From the NCBI GenBank assembly GCA_940671915.1, contig CALNVZ010003426.1, positions 28,273,677-28,337,676 of the forward strand: DNA of 64,000 bases, read 5' to 3'. Made by a program: the position numbers and the translations under genes. Positions 34,130 to 47,214 of the stretch are shown piece after piece. This DNA comes from Paracentrotus lividus. Its lineage: Eukaryota > Echinodermata > Echinoidea > Camarodonta > Echinidae. How positions within the stretch are numbered: the stretch's first letter is position 1; every line of letters begins with the position of its first letter. A model generated the notes under the pieces. The model did not search any database and was not told the origin of the DNA. It saw only the letters and a program-made list of their open reading frames with translations.

Positions 34130-35060
34130 CTATGTTAAGCTACTCATCAGAATATCATAAGAGCATGAGTACTGTTATTTGTCCATCTAGGGATTTGAAT
34201 GCAAGCAAGCCATTGAAGAAAAAAAAGATATATATATATATATAAGATTTTACCACCATAAGAACAAAGGGCATCATTTATTGTGATGGAGATGGTTAAG
34301 TATGGTATCTACTTGGTTTTCCGAAAGTATGTTTTCATAAAAGATATTCAAAAACATATCATGTATATGGTTGATCTTACTTCAGTGTGAATGAATTCAA
34401 TGGGTCAAAAGTCTACATACATTAAACAAAATGGTTGATGGTGCTGCCTGTATTTTTCTTTATTTTTCATTTTCACTTGTTCGAGCTGTCAATCAGCCTT
34501 CTGTTTACTTTTTCTGAGATTATTGTACATTTTTCCAGCAAGATTGCAACAATTAAGTCCCATTTGCAGGTTTAATTGCGCAAATACCATTTTTTTTTAA
34601 GGTCTGCCCATATGGTTTTTGCATGGATATGGTCTAGACACGTTACAACCCCTCCATAATCTCCCCTTTTCTCTGTTTAACCTACTCTTAAACTAATTTG
34701 AATGAATGTTTGCGTTTTTTGGGTGACTGAAAACTCAATTTTAATAGGGTTCCAGCTTGGAGGCTCGCATATTGATATGATGCTACATGCTTTAACATCA
34801 CATTAAACAAAGAATGTATAAACCCCATTGATAAACTCTATCGAATATAAAACGTTATGTTGGAGCATATAATAATAGAGCCTGAAAGTTAGAACAATAT
34901 TAAGATTACCACAATAACCTAACTGACATTGATTTTTATTCATATTACATATTAGTTTTTAGAGTCGGTAAACAGAGAAAATGGTGATTAAGGAGGGCTT
35001 GTCACATGTCTCGACCAGATCTCTGAAGAAAACATATTGGCAGATCCAAAGAATGGTATT
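34130..35060 (+). repeat. Dispersed repeat H, copy 1
   Basis: 34143-34715 aligns with 50443-51015 at high identity, including TTTGAATGCAAGCAAGCCA, a (TA)n run at 34229-34243, ATTGTGATGGAGATGGTTAAG and GTTCGAGCTGTCAATCAGC. An inverted, more diverged copy is at 44590-44890. The stretch 34716-35060 has no match in the window. No frames. Confidence 0.75.
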
Positions 35061-35067
35061 CGCCCAA

Positions 35068-35612
35068 GGACACCCTTACAAAAATGTCCTGTGGTATTCC
35101 TATGGTATTTCTGAATGTCCTGTGGTATTCGTATGGTATTTCTGAATGTCCTGTGGTATTCCTATGGTATTTCTATGGTACAATCAAATACCATAGAAGT
35201 ACCATAGGGAAATACCACACAGGAAAAGGGTACCATAAGAATACCATACAGCAGTGTTGTGTGCTGTATGGTTTTCTGGCACAAATACCATATGTATGGT
35301 ATTTCTGTATGTTTTTTTTTGGCACAAATACCATATGTATGGTTTTGCTGTATGGTTTTCTGGCACAAATACCATATGTATGGTATTTCTGTATGGTTTT
35401 ATGGCACAAATACCATATGTATGGTATTTCTGTATGGTTTTTTGGCACAAATACCATATGTATGGTATTTCTGTATGGTTTTTTTGCACAAATACCATAT
35501 GTATGGTTTGGATGTATGGTTTTCTGGCACAAATACTATATGTATGGTATTGCTGTATGGTTTTCTGGCACAAATACCATATGTATGGTATTTCTGTATG
35601 GTTCAGTCTACC
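35068..35612 (+). repeat. ACCATATGTATGGT minisatellite with ACCCTTACAAAAATG end
   Basis: It begins ACCCTTACAAAAATGTCCTG, then three GTGGTATTCCTATGGTATTTC-like units. About eight units of 41-42 bp follow (CTGTATGGTTTTCTGGCACA then AATACCATATGTATGGTATT), each containing an imperfect palindrome. All frames on both strands stay open because the period and base content rarely give stops. The 100-180-residue products are Tyr/Phe-rich repeats without biological support. The array stops abruptly at 35605, and no matching right end is present. Confidence 0.88.
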
Positions 35613-35846
35613 TCGAATCGCTCGCAATTATCTAGCGAATCTGATGCGACCACCACACACACAACTCTAGAATCAAAGTTCCCGTCAGTCTCGCATCCAA
35701 TAATAATATTGCTATACATCTACTTGCATGTTGCCAACCGGTCAGTTAATGGATGAGAGAATGAACATGTCCCTCATCTTAGTCATCTCGAATAATTCAA
35801 TATAATAAAAACGATCAACACACAGGGACATATTTCGGGACGGGTC

Positions 35847-36170
35847 ATGACTTTAGTCTATAAAAACATCACAAAAACTTATTCACTGTTATCGATAGTC
35901 CGTATCAATGTTGCTGTTTTGCTCTCTATCAATGTCCAGTATAAAGCTGCAAGGAGAAGAAAGACAAATTTAATTTTGGAAATAAAAGATATTGACAAAA
36001 ATCATGCACGAAGCGAGGCCAATCCTCCTAACACAGAGATCCACAGCTGGAATTAATCCAGGATTAGACGCAAGCTTGCCCAATTAAAAATAATTTCTAC
36101 ATCAACGTAGAAATATAATTTCTAAGGGACAAAGTTTTGTCAATTAACCCAACTTGGTAAAAGTCATATA
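35847..36170 (+). pseudogene. Possible decayed L1-type retrotransposon fragment
   Basis: A frame reads KAARRRKTNLILEIKDIDKNHARS, then after a stop IRRKLAQLKII, then KYNF-stop-GTKF. L1-type ORF2 proteins carry a charged helical segment of this general shape ahead of the reverse transcriptase (ExHA, then L..KLQL, then FxRxKxxYYE). The likeness is weak, with several stops and no catalytic motif, so other explanations are open. Confidence 0.35.
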
Positions 36171-39100
36171 TATCTTTAGCCATTAGCAGTTAATAAGCAA
36201 GCAATTGCTTTTATGGAGCAATTTTCGCCTCATAAATGAATTTTTTTCCTTCTTACTTTGGTTATGATGAACTATTATGTAGTTAATCCCTTTAAGTTCT
36301 ATTCGACTGCGCGACCCCATTGTATTATAATCATTGGAAAACTCGAATAACAGAACAAATTTACATCGAAGTGTGAATTCCACAACGCGTAAATAGATTA
36401 TTTAAATCCTCGTAAAAACAGTTAATTTCTTTTATGCATCATAGCCCAATTGTTACATGGGTTGGACTACCGAATGTAAAAACATTGTCTCTTCTAACAT
36501 CACGCTACCTTTAGAAACGTGGGCAGTTTCTTGGTATGGCTCCGAAAATCACTATAACGCTCATCTCCTTGAAACATGGTGATGTTAGACCTTTATAGAT
36601 ACCAGCTGCCCAGGTCGGATCAGATCCGCTATCGTTCTTGTACACCCATAACCCTCCTTTGCGATTTAAAGCACACAAGAAAAATATTTAAAAAAAAAAA
36701 AAATAAGAAAGACAAAACAAACAACCAACCTACAAACAATTTGGATTGGACTACCCTACTTAAATATGAAAGTCCGGCACTTGACTTTACACAACACTTA
36801 TCGAGTAAAGATTCTGTCAAGACGCCCGAGAAATCCTAATATGCTAATCTGCGTGGATGTTTTTTTTCTACATCCTTAACAAATATTGGAGCGCGATCGA
36901 CAAAAGAACACTCTCATATGTATTTGATTTGCATTGTCTTGTTTCTTTCTTTAGTAATCTTTTCTTTTTGTATCTTTATTTATATCATTATCAATATATT
37001 ATCTGTGTTATTGATCTCATTAGTATAATATACTATTATCATTATTATCTATTATATATATATTATTATTTTAATTATATATTATTATTATTTTTTATTT
37101 TATTCTATTTATTCTATCATTCACTTTACTTTATTTCTGGGGAGCAGCCGCTAGAACCCCTCCCGCACACGCGGACACGAGAAAAGCCTGGCCTCAACCC
37201 TGCCTCCGCCCCAAAGAAAGAAAGCCCAACGTTGGCCTACACTGTAATACGAAAATAGTTAACAAACGATAACAAATTATTTTGATCCCTATAATTTACG
37301 AGCCTACTGATTAATAGCGTTGGAGGAAAAGAAGAATTACTTTCAACAACCGAAAAAGGATGTGACGCAGTTTTAGTCAGGCCTTATAACACACACTAGG
37401 CTTTTACGGGGCTTCTTATATTATCATATCATTATTTAGGGAACGGGACCCCTGCGTAACGTGCTGTAGTGAACCACTTTACTTAGCTATAGGCCCATGC
37501 TGTCCGAACAGCTGTGAATTAAAGGAATGAGAGCTACGTTGCTGATCTGTTTCAACCTTACATTCTCGCCCTATTAGATATATCATATATTTTTTTTCTT
37601 TCTAATTTTCACGACTGTCGTGCGAACCCTCAAACACGCATGCGAGCCCCCCCCCCTCAGGAGACACTACCCGTTTGCGAACCGGTGAGCGGATCCAGCG
37701 ATATGAAAATAATAACATGATAAGAGGGGCGCGCCCAGGCCGATAAAGCGGCTAAGCTCCGAACCTGTACTTCTGTCCACGCGACGATCTACGCCAGCAT
37801 CTCCACTACCCTGTCAATCCCGAGATTTTCTAATGGCCATAGAGTTTTGAGCGGGTCCCCATACGCCCCGCCTTGAACAACCGCCACTGATAGCTGATTC
37901 ACACCCCATGTTTAACGCCCTCCCTACACATGTACAACATCAGTCAGCACGCGCCAACCGCAGAACCTGCCCAACTCCAGTACACTGACTAATACCGGGC
38001 GTCTTACGCTTAACACTAATAGAGCCGCTCTGTGTCCCCGACAATTGGGCCCGAGAAATGCATTCAAATTTATTTCTTGGATCCGCCCTCACACTGCACC
38101 ACGTACTATCTTACGTATAGTAGATAGTGCGTAGAATATATGTGCTTATGTATCATTTAATCACTCAGATGAGATCTATATTTACTCTTCACTGTACTCA
38201 TCAATCATCAGAATGTATCTACTATGTTTACCCTAGTGGTTGTCCCCTTTCGAGCAGACCGGGTCGTAGCCCTTCCTCAAGACATGTTTTACTGCCCCAA
38301 CAAGCCCTGAAACACCACTCCGACCCTGACAGCAATCCTGGTTACATCCTTCATCGTGTGACCTATTACTACCGTGCAGCATTCCTTCCCAATAACGACA
38401 AATGCCACTAGTCATTCCACGTAGAGGCCCTGACCATATTGACTTCTCAAATTTTATACAAGCATGCACAATCCTTTAGTCGATAAAACTTGCCGTGTAC
38501 TGTGATCGTGATCATGAAACCTAACATTGCCTCGTTGCGTGAACACTATACATACCAACCTTCAACTTCCACACAATTGATCGCGTCACTCTTACTAGAC
38601 AATGAATAGAATAGAAACGATTTCGTGTCTACTCATTGCCACTTTGAGTCTTTCGACCTCGCACACCAAGCGGTCATTCAATACCTCCCATACATGGCGG
38701 ACCGGCGGGAACATAGCGACACCCCCCTATAATAAGGTGAAACACCACCGCCATTCAGTCAAAAAATGTTAACTTCATAACAATAGCTGCAGCACTTGCT
38801 CTATCATCGTATAGGTCCCCCTATGCTTTTGTTACAAAAAAATAATGATAATGAAAAAATACAATACATAAAATGCAAGCGCAGTACAGTCGATTCACAT
38901 AAATGCAAAACTTGCAATGACTTAATGCTTGTTGTTGCTGTATTAAGTTATGAGATCCTACCTGCCCTGCCATAAAGATTGAATTGAATCAAACTGTAAG
39001 TTCAAATCTGAAAATTTTGTCTAGATTGCCTATTATTGAGGGAGGCGCCTCCCTTCTGAAATCCTGCTATACCGCCACCCCTTTTTTATAATATTATATA

Positions 39101-39868
39101 CCATACTGTATTTAGACCCTATAGCCATGCAGTTCTTTTGAAATGCCTCTATTGACAATAAGTTAATCCAGTTACTCGCCTGTGACGGAAGTGCACTTCA
39201 AGCCGACATTCAGGTTTTAATTAGTGACATGAAAATTCGTATTTCCTGAATTGAAAGTTATATTAATTATATTGACCTGATCCAAATCAATAGCCACTCC
39301 AGTTACTAACTTTGAATAATGATATTACACATTCCTATATATTATATAGAAACAGAAGCTAATTCGATTTCCGTTTACTAGATACGATGCAATTTTCACC
39401 CAATTCTTATATCAGTTCATGATAATACCATCTTATATCAAGTACTGTATTAACAACTTCCCCTTAGTTCATTTCAAAAGAGGCCAAAAAAAAAAAACAA
39501 AAAGAAAAAAAAATGCCTGCGTCTTTATTTTTCTTGTTACACATATCCTTGTCACTGCCATTTTCTCTATTTTGCCCAAAATAAAACTTGGAATAATTTC
39601 CGTCGGTTCGCACTGTACTGTCTGCCATATCGCCCATCAAACATCCTCCAACTTAATCATTTCCATTCTCGATACTTGCCATTATAATGTCTGTAATTCG
39701 ATTTTCGCCAGTATCACTAAAATTATTATTTCAATTTCATATTATCGGCCTTTGAGTTCCGCCAAAGAATCGCTTAGTTCTTATAATCGGAGAGTGCATT
39801 CCCACCCACAAATAGAACCATGTAATAAAAAATAAAAATCAACAACATAAGGGACGAGATGGAATCAA
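36171..39868. other. Repeat-poor stretch with no recognisable gene
   Basis: It shows AT-rich runs (TTATTATTA near 36960-37120) and a more GC-balanced part (37140-38760). I see no inverted repeats, no match to other parts of the window and no domain in the frames (133 residues at 36857, 94 residues at 38127, 138 residues at 39419). Exons of a real gene could be hidden here, but no splice-flanked coding pattern stands out. Confidence 0.35.
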
Positions 39869-39966
39869 TGATACGAGAAGAAGAGATAGAGAGAGAGGAT
39901 AGAGAGCAGAGGAGAGAGAAAGAGAGAGAGACGAGAGAGGAGAGCAAAGAAGATCTAGAGAGAAAG

Positions 39967-39997
<31 letters not shown>

Positions 39998-40012
39998 GAG
40001 GGGCGTAGGGAG
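39869..40012. repeat. GA-rich microsatellite
   Basis: AGAGAG/GAGAGA runs with interruptions. The Ser/Leu-rich minus-strand frame here is an artefact. Confidence 0.9.
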
Positions 40013-40895
40013 GTGAAGCAGGTCGCGGAGAGGAGAAGGAGACATATTTACACTTCGTTTTTAGAGGCAGACCGTGGTTTTCCTGCAGCCAACGTGCACA
40101 TGGTTAAGGGGGAAAATTGAATCCAACCCTGAAGTGATAAAAATAAATTAAAAATTTCTTATAGGAAAGCCGTAAACAGAGAGGAATTAACAAATAATCC
40201 ATAAAACCAATGCTAGATTTACAAAAACTAATCAAAGCGGTACTGGGTTATGGAAAGTTTTCTGTACTTTTTTAAAAACTTTTTTCTAGGATGATCCTTG
40301 CAAATTAAGGAAGATTCGGCTTTTCAAAATGCGTTGCCAGTTTTCATTTTGCTACGACAACATCAGACGCAATTATAAACAGACATAATCAACAACAAAG
40401 AACTGCTTTTTTGTCGTATTTTGGATTCATTGCATCTGAGGAATGTAATAGCCACAGAGAGGTATTCCTTCCACCCACCCTAACAATAGAACAAACCCTC
40501 AAAGTAACAACATTCTATCTTCTCTAATGTCTTGAGACGTGTAGTGGCATAATTTCTTCCAAATTTTATACCCTTTTATATTTTCGCCATTACTTCTATC
40601 TCTATTGCATGTTTTTTGAGGTGACGGAACGGGCCGTCTTTGACATAAACTCATAGCCCGCCGCTCTTGTGAGATATTTCATATTGGGTTCATAAATAAA
40701 GTTCACACTCAGTTGTGCGATCGCAGAGCCGTACATCTCTTTCTGTTGATTGACGGTCCAGTGAATAATAGATCACCATTAAGAGAAGAAAGTTAAACTT
40801 GAATGTATCCAATATATAGCTGAACAGAACCGTGGCAATATACATCCGCCCACTTTTACAGTTGTACTTTATGTCGTGTTTCAAGCCTACCCATT
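40013..40895. other. No recognisable feature
   Basis: AT-rich sequence with no repeat partner in the window and no domain in its frames. Confidence 0.3.
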
Positions 40896-41060
40896 ACACT
40901 ACACACACACACACAACACACCACGAGGCAACACACACACACATCCACACACGCTCTCTCACACACACACACATCACACCCACACACAACACACACACAC
41001 ACACCACACACAACAACACACACACACCAGCACACATCACACACACAAACACCCATCACG
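40896..41060. repeat. CA microsatellite
   Basis: Imperfect (CA)n with CACAACAC interruptions. It yields Thr-His frames that are not genes. Confidence 0.9.
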
Positions 41061-43990
41061 AGAGATAAGAGAAACACACAAACAAAAAAAAAGAACAACA
41101 ACAAGAACGACATTAATTTGATGACAATTCAAAAAAAAAAGCAAACCGAAAAAGAAACAAACACAAGCACTTCGTGGCCACAATTTTTAAAGTCCAATAT
41201 ACATTTTTAGATCCACGTCTGAACTCGGGTGAAGTAAATTTAAAAAAGTATAAGAACCGACTTAACAAACAAAAGCTAGGCCTAATAAAGTTTATTGATG
41301 GAAACCTTACTAGCAGTGGAATAAAGGAAAAAGCAAAAAAAAAAAAAAAATCTATGTTAGCCACGAGGATCAGGCAAAAGGGGGAAAATATTTCAATGTC
41401 CAAACACTACAATTGAACAACCAGCGCCCGTAAATGAATTCTAATAATATCTGAGTAATTAAATATGTGAATGGTGGTCAATCTGAAAACCAAAACTATA
41501 GCCCGGTAATTAGTTACCTTCACCTTTCCAATTCCCCTCACCACCGTTTTAATTCTTTAGTATTGATGCAAAAGCGTTAATTCTCCCCGTTCGGATTGAA
41601 CTTGCCCCTGCCATGCCTTGTAATACCGTGATTGGACAGACACTTGAGACGATATAGTCAGTTACTTTCGGAAATCCCCCGGGGTGACTTACTTTTCAGC
41701 CTAACCCTATCGCAAATGGTCAGTTGTACCCGCCACGTTTAACTGGTTACTGCCCATACCGCGGTAATAGAATGCACAAGTATATTTCGAACAAGCAGTG
41801 AATGAAGTTGCTTGTGAGTCCGGACCACATGACAACTACTAACAGTATACGATGAACTAATATATATACACAGAGTCTTAGACTTTGAATTTGAATTTAT
41901 CTGGTTTTCCATATAAACAAAGATGTGACATCTGGAAGTTTAGTGCCAGCCCCCACACTTTTCTTCAGCCAAACGTGGTGTACAAAAAACGCAATAAAAC
42001 GTATGACGATTAGTCATTTGTGATTTTTAGCCCTTTCGACCCCCGCACACTTTCGGCTCAGCATCCACTTTCAAAACCCTTCCGCCGTGGCCCCTGACGC
42101 ATCAATATATATAATGTTATTGATATTATTCATTCTATACATTATGAATATCTTATTAAACGAAAAGCTCGCTGCAATAAAAAGGAAAATAACATACATG
42201 AAAACCCATTTACTGAATTCAGTAATCCCTATCCATCGTTGCACCCTCCGGACAGCAACTATCGTTTTAGCTTCCTAAAAATATAGCGCTTTCATTCTCC
42301 CAATGTGAAAATCGCTTCATCAGCACTAAGCAGCCTCATATCCCAACGTTCAGTTCGTAAACTTAAGGGGAAGTCAGGGCGCTATCACTCTTACGCCAAA
42401 GTCGAACGCGTCATAGAACTTTTTTAATGTTGCACACTTTTTCTCACTTTGTTTTTCATTGCATTATGGTTGACGGCAATCTACCTTGTTCAAAGAAATG
42501 ATCAACTTGACATAAGCGTACGCTAAGAGTCTGAATTTTTCAAAAAATAGAATAAACTTATTGCAAAGCGAAAAAAAGTCCTGCTCCACTTTGACTACAA
42601 ATTCGAAATCCTAGTAAGATCAAATTCCTGCTACAATATGGCCAAATTTGCTCTCAAATTGTTAGGCATTGGCGATTATCGGAACTGTGATTAGTGCAGG
42701 GCGGTCATGGCTTCCTGGCAGATATTTACCTTAGGGGAGGAATTAAATAGTTTATATCAGGGGTAAAACTTCCGTTATGCGATCGTATTCTTTAAGAGTG
42801 ATATCATGTAGCAGTTTATGGGTTGTTACTTTAAAAGCTTGCTTAGTGGTATGTTCCTTTGAACTGAACAGTAGCGACTTATTGGGAAATTCTTCAGCAA
42901 CATAGTATATTGCTGACTGGATGGGGGGTAACAAATTCTTCGAGTGGTTATTCGAGTATGATTTTTTGGTTATGACAAAAAGTTTTAGTCTCTAATGTCA
43001 CATATTGACGTGACGATTTATAGGATATCTGGTCACTAGTATTCGAAGTTTTCGAATCGGTCTTAGCTTGCGGGAGGTGATGTGGTATGGGTCAAATCAT
43101 TTTGTATAGTTACCTGGCATATCCATCATATCTGTAGTCTAACTTGCTTATATAACTCCGTAATTTCTATGAGTGAATATCTGCGTACTTTTTTCTTTTA
43201 AGGGATATACTGTTTTCTACTAAACGAATCTCTGACACAGAATTACCCAAAAAGTAAGTTTTGTCAATTTGCTTGTTAATTACAGATAAACAAAATAGCA
43301 AATAAAAAATCAAGTATAGCGTGTAAAAACATCCAAACAATGTTTTTATGTCTGAATAGAATTATAATGATATATTTACCTGGAATGTATGGTATTACGA
43401 TCTTTTAGCAGGTGGTTGCAGGATAAAGTTATAAGTGTGAGGCGTGATGTCTATATGTGGCTTTTGCTCGAATTAGGAACTGTTCCATAATTTCCTTCCC
43501 AGCAGATCTAGGTCTTGATATTATGCCAGAGTTTCTATGCTGTCATTCTGTCTCTGCGCACCTCCGTCGACTATCAACGTAAAATACAATCATGATAAAA
43601 AAAAGCTTCAATATTGATTTATGTATTACTGCTTATTCATGGCAATGTCTCTTCTCTTTTTCTCGACTCCACTCATTCTTGACTCCTCCACTCGTGTGTT
43701 GCCCTTGCGTTTCCCGCAGTTGTTGTAAGATAAGTAGCAGATCTAATGAAATCCCTATAAATATTTTGAACTTTTATCAGTTAGTAATGTTTTGCCTCTT
43801 CGTTATGGTAGATGCTTCAGACCAGATAGTGGGCTAAAAATTGCATTTTTGCAATGTGTCCGTATCAACACCCACTGTCTGTGACTAGCTTTGGAATATA
43901 AGGTATAGTATTTTTCGTAATCAAGTGCTATTATTTCACATACGATTTATGTTGTTTGTTGGTACCTTAGCGATTAATCTGAAATACCAT
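41061..43990. other. No recognisable gene or repeat
   Basis: A-rich sequence around 41080-41160 and 41335-41350, then mixed AT-rich sequence. Frames of 60-96 residues overlap on both strands without known domains. Confidence 0.35.
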
Positions 43991-43999
43991 AGAAATCTT

Positions 44000-44585
44000 G
44001 AGTGAAAGATGATTATTTTGGCCAAAAACATGCCATAGTAGCTACTATGGCTTTTCTGACATCGCCGTCCACATTCGAATTGCGAACATATTGGTACTTC
44101 TAATAGAGGTATTTGTTTGCCAACACCCATAGATTCGATCCTATGTTTTTGGCTTATGTACTGCCCTCTGCGTATTTGGCCAAAAACCATAGAATACCTA
44201 TGTATTGGCGCAAAAACCATAGGAATCCTATGGTATTTTGGCTGATAGTCTCTACTGTTCGGTATTTAGTGCCAAAACATAGGAATCTACTTGTTTGGAC
44301 CTGTATGGTACTCTGCATATGTATTTCGTCCAAAAACCATGGATCCTATCGGTATTTAGCTTTGTTATGTACTGTTTTATGGTATTTGGTGGGTATTTGT
44401 GCAAAACCTAGGTATCCTTGGATATTGGCTGATATCTATGGGTACTCGTATGCTTTTTGCTGTCGCNNNNNNNNNNNNNNNNNNNNNNNNNGTGTGGCAT
44501 TTGTGCCAAAAAACCATAGGAATATCCTGTGGTATTTTGTATGGTACCGTTGTGTGGTACCACACGATATTTTTGTAAGGGCACC
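44000..44585 (-). repeat. Degenerate inverted copy of the ACCATAG-type array, with N gap
   Basis: Repeated CCATAGGAATCCTATGGTATTTG-like units end in GATATTTTTGTAAGGGCACC, the complement of the ACCCTTACAAAAAT end at 35068 and 61753. The sequence then passes directly into inverted repeat H, so this is the terminal part of an element inserted in H. Positions 44467-44491 are 25 undefined bases, an assembly gap. Confidence 0.7.
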
Positions 44586-44589
44586 TGCA

Positions 44590-44890
44590 AATAGGACTTC
44601 AATTGTTGCAATCTTGTTTGAAGAATAAACAATAATCTCAGGAAAAGTATACAGAAAGCTTGTTGACAGCTTCAACTAGGGACAACATGCAAAAAATAAA
44701 AAAATAAAAAATGAAAAAATACAGGCAGCACCACCAACAGTTTTGGATAGTGTATGTAAAGTTATGACCCATTGAATTTATGCAAACTGAAGTATGATCA
44801 ACTATATATATATGTTTCTAAACAATGGTTACGAAAACTTACTCTTTGAACATAATGTAGATACCATACCTGACCATATTTATAAAAATA
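44590..44890 (-). repeat. Dispersed repeat H, inverted diverged copy
   Basis: Complement of 34340-34575 and 50650-50880 (CAATTGTTGCAATCTTG, AACAATAATCTCAG, ATACAGGCAGCACCA). It gives the uninterrupted comparison for the array end at 44585: the other copies continue CATTTGCAGGTTTAATTGCG. Confidence 0.65.
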
Positions 44891-44959
44891 ATTGATTCCC
44901 AAGGATCTTATGGTAGTGAAAATCATACTTTTAAAAATGTTTTCTAATCAGGTGTACAC

Positions 44960-44962
<3 letters not shown>

Positions 44963-45022
<60 letters not shown>
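44963..45022. repeat. Poly-A run of 60 bases
   Basis: A pure homopolymer between repeat H and the GCGC-type array. Its length in the assembly is likely approximate. Confidence 0.9.
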
Positions 45023-45023
<1 letters not shown>

Positions 45024-46134
45024 CAAAGTGATGTCAGCAGAGTTGCCATACAAAAATGTAATTTCAAAAACAGTTTATTTCATGGCTCTTGAGCACAGCA
45101 AAAAAAAAGTGCTTAAAAAGCATTATTTTCAGGTTGATATAATATTATCAACAATTTTCGGCTCGCGCTTCGCGGTCGCATTGTTTAATGAGATGTGTAT
45201 CTTCTTTAAAAGCCTAGTATAAAAAACGCTAAAATGCAATGCTTCGGTTGACATATCAACAATTTTCGGTTTGCGCTTCGCGCCCGCATTGTTTGATGAG
45301 ACAAGTATTTTCTTTATGAGCATATCACAAAAACGCTTAAAAAGCATTTTTAATTGTTTCCAGGTTGTATAACTCAAATTTTCGGCTCGCTTTGAGATTT
45401 GTATCTTCTTAAACAGTCTAGCATTAAAAAACGCTAAAAATGCACTGTTTTAGGGTTGACATATCAAATATTTTCGGCTCGCGCTTCGCGCTTGCTTTGA
45501 GATTTGTATGTTCTTAAACAGCCTAGCATTAAACAACGCTAAAAATGCACTGTTTTATGGTAGAGTCACACCGGCAGACCGACCTCAAACCGATCACACC
45601 AAAACACTTTTGTGCCAATCGGGATGGGTTCGGCAGCCATTGGGATGATTATGGCAGTGTTCGGTCTGTTGTCGGCTTAACGTCGGTATGAGGTCGGAAT
45701 TATCGGTTTTAAATCAGTCTGGTATCGGTTTGAAGAAAGGGTCGGGGTGGAATCTTTCAAGCATGTTCGAAAGATCTCTCCCCGACCATTCGTCAGGGAG
45801 CTGTCGGAGACGAGTCGGGGTCAGTTCGAGAAGAGCGGGGAGCATTCGGTCTGGGTTCGATCTCGGTTCGGAATAAAAGATCGGAATGTGGTCGGTTTCA
45901 ATACCAAGTTCAGTCAAATTACTATCGGCCGAAGTAAACCCGATTCAACATCGATGGGGTAATTAATAGAGACTTTCTTCCCGACTCAATACCGAACGAA
46001 GCCGCTCCTCGTCCGAACCAAACGCAGAGGGCTGCTATTGAGACCGACAAAGAAAACGATGTCAAACCAAGATGCCAAAAATCGCTCTCGCGCATATTAT
46101 TTTTACATTTTAAAATTGCTTCCAGTTGCGCCAT

Positions 46135-46434
46135 GTTGTCTGTAGATGTTGCTTATACAAATCAATGGCTAATAAACCATCCGCATACTTTGGGGAAGGT
46201 GGCGGGGCAGGCATGGAGCCATACGGATGGGAGTGACGGGCATGAAAATGGAAAGAAAGGGGAAGAGGAAATGAGAAGAAGAGAAACTAAAATAAAATAA
46301 AAAATAAAATAAAAAAGAGAAGAGAAATGAAAGAGAAAGAAAAAAAAGAGTATACATGAAGTAGCCCCTATAGAGAGAGAGATGACGACAAAGGGGGAAA
46401 GAAAGACGGCAAATTTAAATAAAAATAGTGGAAG
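46135..46434. repeat. GA-rich low-complexity tract
   Basis: Purine-rich (GAAAGAAAGGGGAAGAGG, AGAAGAGAAAT) between about 46245 and 46350. The Phe/Leu/Ser-rich minus-strand frame is an artefact. Confidence 0.8.
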
Positions 46435-46980
46435 TGGTTCTAAACTGATCTCTAACTTAGGACACCATATGGATCTTAAAATTAGGGTGATGGCAAATTG
46501 ATCTCAAACTTAGGAGGGTCCCAAAGTGATCTATTTGAGGGGCACCAATTCCATTTTAAACTTAGGGGGTTTCAAATCGATAACAACTTATGGTCATATT
46601 GTTTGCCAAATATCTCAAACTTTGGAGGTGCCAAATTTGACGTGACATGAGAGGATGCCTTGATCTTAACTTAGCAGCGTTAGGGGAGCCAAAATTGATT
46701 TTTTAAAATATCAAAGAGGGGAGCCAAATCGCCTCAACTTAAGGGGGCATCAAATTAATCTTAAACTTAAGGGGCGCCGACTTGATCTCTAAATTAGGGG
46801 CCGTCATATTGATATTGAACTCACAGGTCGCCAAGTACTTTTGTTGAATTAAGAGGGCACCAAATTTATTTTTGAAACTACGGGGCGCTAAAATCATTGA
46901 TCAAGAAAATTGAGGGGCGTGAAATTGAATCCTCACTGGAGGTGCCAAATTGATATCGGAAACTTAATGCAAAAAAGATT
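46435..46980 (-). repeat. Inverted, degenerate copy of the GGCGCC minisatellite
   Basis: Units such as CTTAGGGGGCGCCAAATTGAT with period about 28-33 bp are the complement of the array at 4440-5795. They have lost many of the GGCGCC cores. Confidence 0.75.
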
Positions 46981-47214
46981 ATTATATTCATGAAAAGACT
47001 GAAAACCCAAAAGTGTTTGAACTTCCATGCCTTCTGGTCGTAGTAAATAATTCGCTGGCGCTTCGCGCTTGCATCATTTTTTCCAAGGGTAATTAATTCT
47101 TTCTTGGGAATTTCAGCCTCTGCTCACACGATACTCTGAAATGATAACACAAATTGAACGCCAAAGAATTTAGTATTCTTTACCTTCGGGTCATGTTGTA
47201 GATATTGTTTCTAT
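46981..47214. other. Short spacer with one GCGC block
   Basis: One TGGCGCTTCGCGCTTGC block lies near 47054-47070. Otherwise unassigned. Confidence 0.35.

Noticed and set aside
35084-35756. Long overlapping frames on both strands (up to 183 residues, Tyr/Met/Phe-rich repeats)
   Set aside because: They are produced by a 41-bp minisatellite that is open in several frames at once; no conserved start or domain.
36857-37258. 133-residue hydrophobic frame as a membrane protein
   Set aside because: The hydrophobicity comes from an ATT/TTA-rich low-complexity run.
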